Shown one piece after another: positions 54,123 through 61,096 of a DNA stretch of 64,000 nt. Each line of letters opens with the position of its first letter. The first letter of the stretch is position 1. The notes beneath the pieces were generated by a model that saw only the letters and a program-made list of their open reading frames with translations, had not been told where the DNA came from and ran no database searches. A program made the position numbers and the translations under genes. Origin of the DNA: an uncultured Prevotellaceae bacterium (lineage in GTDB: Bacteria > Bacteroidota > Bacteroidia > Bacteroidales > Muribaculaceae); the NCBI GenBank assembly GCA_900316835.1, contig ONEL01000006.1, positions 1 through 64,000 on the forward strand, given 5' to 3'.

Positions 54123-54215
54123 ATGCCAAGCGGAAAGAAAAGAAAAGGCCACAAGATGGCTACGCATAAGCGCAAAAAGAGACTCAGAAAGAATCGTCAC
54201 AAGAACAAGAAGTGA
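54123..54215 (+). CDS. COX24/AURKAIP1 (mS38/bS22-like) 30-residue protein
   Basis: A 30-residue, extremely basic protein, MPSGKKRKGHKMATHKRKKR then LRKNRHKNKK. This is the small Bacteroidetes COX24/AURKAIP1-domain protein, homologous to mitochondrial ribosomal protein mS38 and bacterial bS22, and so a probable small-subunit ribosome component. It is 50 bp after the HU gene and is probably co-transcribed. Confidence 0.85.
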   Translation: MPSGKKRKGHKMATHKRKKRLRKNRHKNKK

Positions 54216-54242
54216 TTTTTCTTGAGGTGAGTCTGAACTGGA

Positions 54243-54320
54243 GAACAAACGAATGATGAGGGCTCTTGAGTGTAGCGAAATAGTTATCATGGCGAGCGCA
54301 ATTCATTAGTTTGTTCTTTT
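54243..54320 (+). terminator. Terminator after the HU/COX24 transcript
   Basis: GAACAAAC-G-AATGA (54243-54256) pairs with TCATT-A-GTTTGTTC (54303-54316), one mismatch, followed by TTTT. The loop is long (about 46 nt) and contains no gene. Confidence 0.55.
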
Positions 54321-54328
54321 ATTGTTTA

Positions 54329-54438
54329 GGCAAGGCTCAATGGGTGGAAACGCTAATGCTCCACACCACATAGTAGCCTATAGGACCCCACTCCTTGCCG
54401 GCGATGTCACTAACACAGCTAAGCTCAGTGTTTTTTTT
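54329..54438 (+). ncRNA. Candidate structured small RNA or leader before RNase G
   Basis: GGCAAGG (54329-54335) and CCTTGCC (54393-54399) can close a stem around an inner GTGGA/TCCAC hairpin and a CCTATAGG palindrome. After it comes AACAC/GTGTT (54412-54432) directly followed by eight T, a terminator-like end. A perfect palindrome TTTGATATCAAA (54436-54447) follows. No known RNA family is recognised. It could be a separate RNA or a control leader of the RNase G gene, which starts 48 bp later. Confidence 0.35.
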
Positions 54439-54485
54439 GATATCAAATATGGCGGAGTGAACAATTGTAAAATCTATAATTCAGA

Positions 54486-56123
54486 ATGAAAAGTGAACTG
54501 ATTGTAGACGTGAAACCCACCAGCATCAGCACCGCTCTGCTCGAAGACGGAAGGCTGATGTCGCTTCAGCGAGAAGCGCGCGACGCTTCCTACGCGGTGG
54601 GGAACCTCTATTTTGCCAAGGTAAAGAAGCTGATGCCAGGATTGAACGCCGCGTTTGTTAACGTGGGATACGGCAAGGAGGCATTTCTTCATTACCTTGA
54701 TTTAGGCTCACAATTCAGCAGCTATCGTGAGTTTGTAAAGCAGGTGAGAGACAGCGGAGGCAAGCGTGCCGTGAGTCTGTCGAAAATGAAACTGCTGCCC
54801 GACATTGACAAGCATGGTAGCATTAGCGACGTGCTTGAGGCGGGACAAGAACTAATCGTACAAATCTCTAAAGAACCCATCTCGACCAAGGGACCACGTC
54901 TCACTACCGAGATCACCTTCACTGGAAGGTTTCTTGTCCTTATCCCGTTCAACAACAGGATACTGGTGTCGCAAAAGATTAAAGATCGCGCCGAGAAGAT
55001 GCGATTGCGCCGACTGGTAGAGAGCATAAAACCCAAGAACTTTGGGGTTATAGTACGCACTTCGGCCGAGAATAAGCGAGCTGCTGAATTAAATAGTGAA
55101 CTAAAAGTGCTGATGAAGTGCTGGGAGGAAAGTGTGGCAAAGATTAACTATAGCCAGCCACCTAGTCTGTTGTATGAAGAAGACAGCCGTGCTGTGAGCT
55201 TGATACGCGACATTTTCAATCCCGACTTTGAAAGCATTCATGTGAATAATGCCGAGATTTACGAGCAAATTCACAACTATGTGGGCCTTATCGCCCCCGA
55301 GCGCAGTGAGATTGTGAAAATCTACAGCGACGACCAACCCATCTTCGACAAGTTTAACGTTACACGTCAAATGAAGTCGTCGTTCGGGAAAACGGTTTCA
55401 TTCCGTTCGGGCGCATACATAATTATTGAGAGTACCGAGGCTTTGCACGTTATCGACGTGAACTCAGGAAACAGGTCGCGCAAAACTACCGACCAGGAGA
55501 GTAATGCTCTTGATGTGAACTTGCTGGCGGCCGACGAGATTGCTCGTCAACTCAGGCTCCGCGACATGGGAGGTATCATTGTCATCGATTTTATCGACAT
55601 GGCAAAGAGCGAGCACCGACAAGCGCTTTATGATCACATGCGTGAAGTCATGCAAAAGGACCGAGCTAGGCACAATATCCTGCCACTGAGCAAGTTTGGA
55701 TTGATGCAAATTACGCGTCAGCGAGTGCGTCCAGCACTCGATATCGTCACGAGTGAAACGTGCCCCTCTTGTGGAGGTAAAGGGGAGATAATGCCGTCGT
55801 TGCTTTTCACCGATCGCCTTAAAGACAAGATTGATTATCTTGTGAACTCGCTGGGTGTTAGGGATTTTATTATGTATGTCCATCCATTTGTCGATGCTTA
55901 TCTCAAGAAGGGACTCTTTAGCGAGTACGGGAAATGGCGGCGTGAATTTGGACGCCGATTTAAGATTGTTCCCGACCAGGATTTGGCCTACTTGCAATAT
56001 CGCGTCATCGACAAGAACAAGCAAGAAATTGACTTAAGCGAGGAAAAAGACACAAGTAGCTCCTCGAGCAAGAAAGAAAACAGGCTCAGGAAGCAAAAAG
56101 AACAGGAAGACGAGAAAGAGTGA
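54486..56123 (+). CDS. rng: Ribonuclease E/G family endoribonuclease
   Basis: A 545-residue RNase G/E. Features in order: S1 RNA-binding domain (about 35-125, PGLNAAFVNVGYGKEAFLHY), 5'-sensor region, catalytic DNase I-like domain with VIDVNSGNRS (about 325-334) and IVIDFIDM (about 362-369) carrying the Mg-binding Asp pair, and the zinc-link TCPSCGGKG near 424-432. It lacks the long scaffold tail of E. coli RNase E and ends in a Ser/Glu/Lys-rich tail. Matures rRNA and starts mRNA decay. Confidence 0.92.
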   Translation: MKSELIVDVKPTSISTALLEDGRLMSLQREARDASYAVGNLYFAKVKKLMPGLNAAFVNVGYGKEAFLHYLDLGSQFSSYREFVKQVRDSGGKRAVSLSKMKLLPDIDKHGSISDVLEAGQELIVQISKEPISTKGPRLTTEITFTGRFLVLIPFNNRILVSQKIKDRAEKMRLRRLVESIKPKNFGVIVRTSAENKRAAELNSELKVLMKCWEESVAKINYSQPPSLLYEEDSRAVSLIRDIFNPDFESIHVNNAEIYEQIHNYVGLIAPERSEIVKIYSDDQPIFDKFNVTRQMKSSFGKTVSFRSGAYIIIESTEALHVIDVNSGNRSRKTTDQESNALDVNLLAADEIARQLRLRDMGGIIVIDFIDMAKSEHRQALYDHMREVMQKDRARHNILPLSKFGLMQITRQRVRPALDIVTSETCPSCGGKGEIMPSLLFTDRLKDKIDYLVNSLGVRDFIMYVHPFVDAYLKKGLFSEYGKWRREFGRRFKIVPDQDLAYLQYRVIDKNKQEIDLSEEKDTSSSSSKKENRLRKQKEQEDEKE

Positions 56124-56187
56124 GATACACACTCTCTTAACATGGCAAGGAATGTATATATAAACTCTCCTTCATCAACATCAATGT

Positions 56188-56220
56188 TAAAGCCCATCCA
56201 CGCTGTGTGAATGGGCTTTA
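56188..56220 (+). terminator. Terminator after the RNase G gene
   Basis: TAAAGCCCAT (56188-56197) pairs with ATGGGCTTTA (56211-56220), a perfect 10-bp stem with a 13-nt loop. The base A/T pairs give it use in both directions. The rest of the gap to 56317 has no supported gene. Confidence 0.65.
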
Positions 56221-56317
56221 CTTATTAACCTCTAAAACTCAAATTATGAAAAGAATATTATGTTGTTGTGGCAGCGCCCCATGTGTTCAGGGGCACTACC
56301 TGTGTATTGAATGTGTC

Positions 56318-57265
56318 TTATTCCTGTGGCAATCGACGGAAGCCTTCGCCCAGAATTTCAGAGCTCTCCATGATGTTGACAAAGGCCTTGGGGTCGATGT
56401 GGTAGAGCTCGCTACGCAACTTAATCATGTCGGTGCGGTTAAGGCTCACATAGAGCATCTTGCGCTCATTGCCTTTGTAGAGACCACTGCCGGTGATGCA
56501 CGTGCCACCGCGCTTGAGGTTGTTGATGATATAGTCGCGAATGGGCTCGGGATTGTCGGTGATGATGAACACTGTGCGGTAGCTCTTCATGCCGTCAACC
56601 ACGAGGTTGATAACCTTGCCCTCAATGAAGATGATGAGCACCGAGTAGATGGGAAGGCGAATGTCGCCAAATGCAATAAATGTGCTCAAGGTTATAATGC
56701 CGTCAACAATCATCACTAGCGTGCCAAGCGAAATCTTAGTATACTTGTGCAAAATCATAGAGATGATGTCACTGCCACCACTTGTGGCTCCCGAACGGAA
56801 TATCAAGCCTATTGCTACACCATAAATAAGGCCCGCTACCACAGTGTTAAGGAAATAGTCGGGCTGGAACCAGCCACCATTGTTGGGGATGGGAACAAGC
56901 CCCTCGGCCTCTTGACTTACTATTGCACCATCGTGAAGCACAGGGTTATAGCCCCATGTCGACTCAAGAATGAGTGTGAACAAGAAAATCAGCGCTGTCG
57001 AAACAATGGTCTTTATGCCAAAGCGAGGTCCTAAGATCAATGTGCCAATAATCAACAATGGCACATCCATGCAGATGGCATAGAGCGAAATTTTCCAGGG
57101 CCACAGGGTGTTGAATACATTACTAAGGCCATAAGTGCCACCAGGTGCCATCAGGTAGGGGTTGACAAACATCACGTCGCCAATGGCAAAGAGTGCACTG
57201 CCGATTGTTAATAGAAAGTAGGCTAAAATTTCTTGTTTTAACTTGGTGTTGTTAAGAGTAGCCAT
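56318..57265 (-). CDS. YitT-family membrane protein with DUF2179 domain
   Basis: A 315-residue inner-membrane protein. Five or six membrane segments cover residues 1 to about 220, with the family features NPYLMAPGGTYGLSNV and FRSGATSGGSDIIS. The C-terminal DUF2179 domain (about 225-310) has VFIITDNPEPIRDYIINNLKRG and ends IDPKAFVNIMESSEILGEGF. YitT proteins are thought to be transporters, substrate unknown. It has its own promoter. Confidence 0.85.
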   Translation of the reverse strand: MATLNNTKLKQEILAYFLLTIGSALFAIGDVMFVNPYLMAPGGTYGLSNVFNTLWPWKISLYAICMDVPLLIIGTLILGPRFGIKTIVSTALIFLFTLILESTWGYNPVLHDGAIVSQEAEGLVPIPNNGGWFQPDYFLNTVVAGLIYGVAIGLIFRSGATSGGSDIISMILHKYTKISLGTLVMIVDGIITLSTFIAFGDIRLPIYSVLIIFIEGKVINLVVDGMKSYRTVFIITDNPEPIRDYIINNLKRGGTCITGSGLYKGNERKMLYVSLNRTDMIKLRSELYHIDPKAFVNIMESSEILGEGFRRLPQE

Positions 57266-57327
57266 AAAGATGTAATTGTTGTTACTTTACTTGTTTATAA
57301 TATATTGTAGTCCTCTAAAATCGGGCG

Positions 57328-57335
57328 CAAAGGTA
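57328..57335 (-). promoter_or_regulatory. -7 box of the YitT gene
   Basis: TACCTTTG on the minus strand (complement of 57328-57335), with a weak TTGG about 17 bp upstream. The leader is about 55 nt. Confidence 0.55.
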
Positions 57336-57381
57336 AGCATTTATTTTGAATACCAATGCAGAAAAGGGAAGATTTTTTAGC

Positions 57382-58737
57382 CTATTTTTTCCCTAGTGAG
57401 TTCAAGGCATGAAGCCCTAGTGGAATAGCGAGCAGGAATGAGGCAGCATCGGCAACGGCTTGGGAAATCTCTACACCCACGAACCCTAGGGCTAGATTTC
57501 CGATGAAGATGGCGGGAATGAGAAAAATGCCCTGGCGCGCCATGGCCATGATGGTGGCGGGAACGGTGCGCCTGATGTTTTGAAGGAACATGTTCACCAT
57601 CACCACATATCCTGTGAGTGGGAATGCTAGGCACTGGAAGCGCAACACCTCGGCGCCTATGCGGCTCACCTCGGGGTCGCTAGCTACAAAGAGTCCCACT
57701 AGTGGCTTGGCAAATATCCATCCCGCTATGGCAAGAATGGTGCAATAGATTGTCGACACCTTGCAGCTATGTATAAAGGCGGCACGAACTCGGTCAAACT
57801 TGCCGGCGCCATAGTTGAAACCACACACTGGTTGAAATCCTTGCCCATAGCCTATCATGGCGGCATTGGCGAGAATGGTGATGCGGCTCACCACCGAGAA
57901 GCTGGCAATAGCCGAGTCGCCATAGATGCCTGCCACATGATTGAGGATGAGGGCGGCAATACCCATAGCCGACTGGCGCGCTAGTGATGGCAATCCGCCG
58001 GCTGCTATGTCGCGATAACGTTGCGCCGAGGGCTTGAACTGCGATAGCCTTATTGCCACTCCACCTCTTTGCCCTGAGAGCATGAGCATGAGCGTGAATG
58101 CTACCACTTGTGAGAATGCTGTAGCCATGCCTGCTCCTTTTACTCCTAGGTTGAACCCAAAGATTAGAATGGGGTCAAGAATCACATTAAGCACAGCGCC
58201 ACTCATGATACCTATCATCGACAGCACGGCATTGCCCTGGTGGCGCATGAGGTTGTTGAGAGTGAAACAACTCATTATAAATGGCGTGCCAAGCAGGATG
58301 TAGGTAAAATAGTCGCAGGCATAGGGCATAATGGTGGCAGTGGAGCCGAAGAATCGAAGCACTGGCTCCATGAAGAGGAGACCCACAATGGCGATAGCGG
58401 CTCCCGTGAGCCATGTGGTCACGAGTCCCACCGATGCCATGATGCTGGCATTGTGGGTGTCTTCATGTCCTAGCCTGCGCGAGATGTAGTTCCCAGCACC
58501 TTGCCCAAAGAAAAAAGCTATCGACTGCACAATCGACATGTAGGAAAACACAATGCCCAACGCCGCCACGCTCTGGGTGTTGATTTGCCCCACGAAGAAC
58601 GTGTCGACGATATTGTAGAATCCCATTACAAGCATACTCACCATTGCCGGTACAGCAAGGCTCGTGACAAGCCTTCCCACGGGTTGCGTGGTGAGTTTCA
58701 CAAACTTGGCATGTTGCGCTTCGGTGTTGTTGTGCAT
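57382..58737 (-). CDS. MATE-family multidrug/Na+ exporter
   Basis: A 451-residue inner-membrane exporter with about 12 membrane segments. Family marks are PVGRLVTSLAVPAMVSMLVMGFYNIVDTFFVG and QGAGNYISRRLG near the N-terminus and GYGQGFQPVCGFNYGA in the second half. The ATG at 58737 is chosen; the 20-residue extension from 58797 begins inside a dispersed repeat. It probably extrudes cationic drugs in exchange for Na+ or H+. Confidence 0.85.
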   Translation of the reverse strand: MHNNTEAQHAKFVKLTTQPVGRLVTSLAVPAMVSMLVMGFYNIVDTFFVGQINTQSVAALGIVFSYMSIVQSIAFFFGQGAGNYISRRLGHEDTHNASIMASVGLVTTWLTGAAIAIVGLLFMEPVLRFFGSTATIMPYACDYFTYILLGTPFIMSCFTLNNLMRHQGNAVLSMIGIMSGAVLNVILDPILIFGFNLGVKGAGMATAFSQVVAFTLMLMLSGQRGGVAIRLSQFKPSAQRYRDIAAGGLPSLARQSAMGIAALILNHVAGIYGDSAIASFSVVSRITILANAAMIGYGQGFQPVCGFNYGAGKFDRVRAAFIHSCKVSTIYCTILAIAGWIFAKPLVGLFVASDPEVSRIGAEVLRFQCLAFPLTGYVVMVNMFLQNIRRTVPATIMAMARQGIFLIPAIFIGNLALGFVGVEISQAVADAASFLLAIPLGLHALNSLGKK

Positions 58738-58786
58738 ATGTTGTTCGTTTTTAGTTGCGTTTTCTAAAAGACAATTATCGACTAAT

Positions 58787-58833
58787 GTTTTGTGCATTAG
58801 AGGGGATTTATTAAAGACAATTGCTGGGATAAC
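58787..58833. repeat. Dispersed inverted repeat, left copy
   Basis: Matches the reverse complement of 60841-60887 at 41 of 47 positions (core GATTTATTAAAGACAATTGCT). Together the two copies flank the esterase gene, about 2 kb apart. Confidence 0.75.
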
Positions 58834-58943
58834 TTTTTTTCAAACAATTACTAACAATTACAAACAATTTTAATTTTAGCGCGAAGCGCCTTTTAATTTT
58901 AGCGAAGCTTTAATTTTCGCTCGCAGGGCGGCACTTTTTCTTA

Positions 58944-58971
58944 GACAATTGCTGGGATAACTTTTTTCAAA
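58944..58971. repeat. Second copy of GACAATTGCTGGGATAACTT
   Basis: A direct repeat of 58816-58844: GACAATTGCTGGGATAAC, a T-run, then CAAA, with one T fewer. It lies 128 bp from the first copy in the same gap. Confidence 0.75.
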
Positions 58972-59038
58972 TCATTTGCTGCCAATGAGTTTTTATTTAT
59001 TAGTTATCAGTTGTTAGTTAGTTGTTAGTTGAAAATTC

Positions 59039-59144
59039 TGCATTAATTGTGCATTATGCATTGTGAATTCGTGCATTATGAATTATGCATTATGCATTGT
59101 GAATTCGTGCATTGTGAATTATGAATTGTGCATTATGCATTAAA
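59039..59144. repeat. A/T-rich short-period repeat (second block)
   Basis: GCATTATGCATTGTGAATTC and GCATTATGAATT words in irregular phase, the same type as 5209-5454. It ends at the esterase stop codon. Confidence 0.85.
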
Positions 59145-60473
59145 TTACCCCTGTCCTTGGCTCTTGGGTGTGACAAAAGGCGTGGGGGCAGTGACATTGA
59201 GCTTGCGGGTGTATTTTACGTCTTTTTTGCTCCAAAGCGAGATTCCTCCGTCCATGACTGCAATCTTAATTACATCGGCTGCATCCACTCCATCAGGAAG
59301 CATCAGGATGCCACGCACTCGGCCGTTCTGGTCACAAATCTGAATGCCGGCATTGGTCACCACCCACAGGTTGCCAGCCCCGTCAAATTCTAATGCGCTC
59401 ACTGTGAGCAGTGAGTTGTCGTAGTTGTGTAACCAATAAAAAGGCTGTCCATTTTGCTCATAGCCGTTTTCATCTATTGTGTATTGCCACAAGCAGTTGT
59501 CGCCTCGACGAGGTCTCGCCACAATTTTTGTGCTGGGATAGATGGCGTGTGGCTCTAATGGCTCAGCAAAAGTCCTTATTTCGGACTGCCACGAGCTTCC
59601 TGCCACAAGCATGGTGTCGAGCAAGTTGTTTTGCGTTGTGCCACACTTGGGCGCTTCGGGCCAGTCGTGCCACATCCACTCCATGACCTGTGGAAATATC
59701 TCGCTGGCGCGTTTCACTCCGTGATAACAGTCGCTCCAGTCGTAGCGGGCATCATAGCCGGCAAAGTCGAGTGCCGTGGCAAGCATGCGGTTACCTTCGT
59801 ACCAGTGACCAAACAAGGGATTCCACACGTCGTTAGTGCCGTCTTGCAGAAACACACGTAGAGGGCGTGGCTCGCTCTTGCGAACTATAGCTTGCAACTC
59901 GTTACCGCCACGCATCGCCACAAAAGTACCCACGCCGCTAAACACACGGCCAAACATGTCGGGCCTGTGCCAGGCGGCGGTGAATGCGGCGATGCCACCA
60001 CTGCTGAGACCAAAGATCATGCCATCGGCGCCACGACGCGAAAGCTTGATGGGGAAGCCTTGGGCTGTGTGAAGCCGTTCTACCCAAGGTATAATCTCGG
60101 CTTCAAAAAATGAGACAAACTTGTCGCTTGTCATGTCAAACTCGTTACTGCGGTTGTAGCGCGTCACATTGCCGTCGCGGTCTTTTATTACTCCCGGTTG
60201 CAGGAAGATGCCAATGGTAACGGGCATCTTGTGTGCGGCAATGAGGCTATCCATCACTTGTGGAGCGTTGCACAAGATGCCGTCAAGGCCCACATAGAGG
60301 CATGCCGGCGATGAGCCATCATAGGCGTCGGGCACATAAACCTGCACCTCACGCTCAGTGCCTGGATAGAAACGGTCGCTGCTCTTGATAGAACCCTTTA
60401 TAATCTCGTGCGCACTAGCACTAGTGCTCACAATCAGTGCCGTCAGCACCATAACAAGAAATTGAAATCTCAT
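59145..60473 (-). CDS. Secreted alpha/beta-hydrolase esterase with C-terminal propeller piece
   Basis: A 442-residue exported enzyme, signal peptide ending ASA. The esterase domain (about 25-275) resembles the esterase D/CE1 type: nucleophile Ser in FGLSSGG (about 155-161), acid Asp in LQDGTNDVW and His in CYHGVKRA. The last 150 residues look like part of a beta-propeller (ALEFDGAGNLWVVTNAGIQI), as in SMP-30/gluconolactonase-like partners. Likely acts on sugar or phenolic esters in the periplasm. Small repeats flank the gene on both sides. Confidence 0.75.
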   Translation of the reverse strand: MRFQFLVMVLTALIVSTSASAHEIIKGSIKSSDRFYPGTEREVQVYVPDAYDGSSPACLYVGLDGILCNAPQVMDSLIAAHKMPVTIGIFLQPGVIKDRDGNVTRYNRSNEFDMTSDKFVSFFEAEIIPWVERLHTAQGFPIKLSRRGADGMIFGLSSGGIAAFTAAWHRPDMFGRVFSGVGTFVAMRGGNELQAIVRKSEPRPLRVFLQDGTNDVWNPLFGHWYEGNRMLATALDFAGYDARYDWSDCYHGVKRASEIFPQVMEWMWHDWPEAPKCGTTQNNLLDTMLVAGSSWQSEIRTFAEPLEPHAIYPSTKIVARPRRGDNCLWQYTIDENGYEQNGQPFYWLHNYDNSLLTVSALEFDGAGNLWVVTNAGIQICDQNGRVRGILMLPDGVDAADVIKIAVMDGGISLWSKKDVKYTRKLNVTAPTPFVTPKSQGQG

Positions 60474-60493
60474 AGTGTGTCGCTATTTTTGCG

Positions 60494-60501
60494 CAAAGGT
60501 A
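60494..60501 (-). promoter_or_regulatory. -7 box of the esterase gene
   Basis: TACCTTTG on the minus strand (complement of 60494-60501), 20 bp before the ATG; a TTG about 22 bp upstream may be the -33 element. Confidence 0.55.
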
Positions 60502-60745
60502 ATTATTTTTTCTTGTTTTCATCAATGCCACACGCCATTTCTGCAATAGCCACCCGCCGCCCCCGCGATACGGGAAAATTAAAACTGTTTGTTAAACTAC
60601 GGATTTTTCTGATTAATCTGATTTTCGCCTGTTCTCGATTAATAAACCACGAATTAAACGGATTAATAAGAGTTTTTCATTATATCGAAAGTTGCTCCTG
60701 CTGGCGTCAAAAAGCCGGTTCTCACGTTAAATTAAAATTGTTTGT

Positions 60746-60999
60746 AATTAAATAAAATGCTCACGCTCTCAACGTTTTTAGCAAGCTAAAACTTTGTCTC
60801 GCTTAATCGCATTTTTGTTATTAATTGTCTGATAAAAAATGTTACACTAGCAATTGTCTTTAATAAATCCTCTCTAGTGCACAAATCTTTTGTTGGTAAT
60901 TGTCTTAAAATAAATTATCACAGCAATTAAATAAAATGCTCACGCTCGCAACGCTTTGAGCTGGTGCTCATGCTTTGTCTCGCTTAATCGCATTTTTGT
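60746..60999. repeat. Pair of about 75-bp direct repeats
   Basis: Copy 1 (60746-60818) and copy 2 (60925-60999). The first 29 bp differ at one position and the last 27 bp (CTTTGTCTCGCTTAATCGCA then TTTTTGT) are identical; the middles differ. They straddle the inverted repeat copy at 60841-60887. Confidence 0.8.
60841..60887. repeat. Dispersed inverted repeat, right copy
   Basis: Partner of 58787-58833 in opposite orientation (41 of 47 matching). Confidence 0.75.
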
Positions 61000-61096
61000 C
61001 TGATTAAAACGTGCAATAAAGCAGGTGGCTGTTGCGTTTTATTCTTTAAGGAGAGTAGTGCGATAAAAACTGCTCAAGGCATGTTACTTGAAATAA

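Larger units (their letters stand above)
58738..59144. other. Repeat-filled gap between the MATE and esterase genes
   Basis: No gene is supported. Besides the repeats listed separately, it holds a stretch of AGCGAAGC-type words near 58875-58925 and an inverted ACTGATAAC-like stretch near 58998-59030. Confidence 0.7.
60474..61096. other. Repeat-rich non-coding gap before the PorE-like gene
   Basis: 623 bp. From left: the esterase promoter, a dispersed ACTACGGATTTTTCTGATTAATCTGAT repeat (60596-60622), a 14-bp half-end of the MITE-like element (60721-60734), the direct repeat pair 60746-60818/60925-60999 and the inverted repeat 60841-60887. No gene is supported. Confidence 0.75.

Noticed and set aside
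54329..54438. tRNA, SRP RNA or tmRNA
   Set aside because: No cloverleaf, no GGAA tetraloop with the SRP signature and no tag-peptide frame; left only as an unnamed structured RNA.
56207..56719. Cys-rich plus-strand frame starting after the RNase G terminator
   Set aside because: Most of it is antisense to the YitT gene and the start region overlaps the terminator; no family resemblance.
60408..60755. Plus-strand frame of 115 codons
   Set aside because: It begins antisense to the esterase signal peptide and continues through dispersed repeats.
58787..60887. Complete insertion sequence carrying the esterase
   Set aside because: No transposase and no target duplication could be seen; kept only as flanking inverted repeats.
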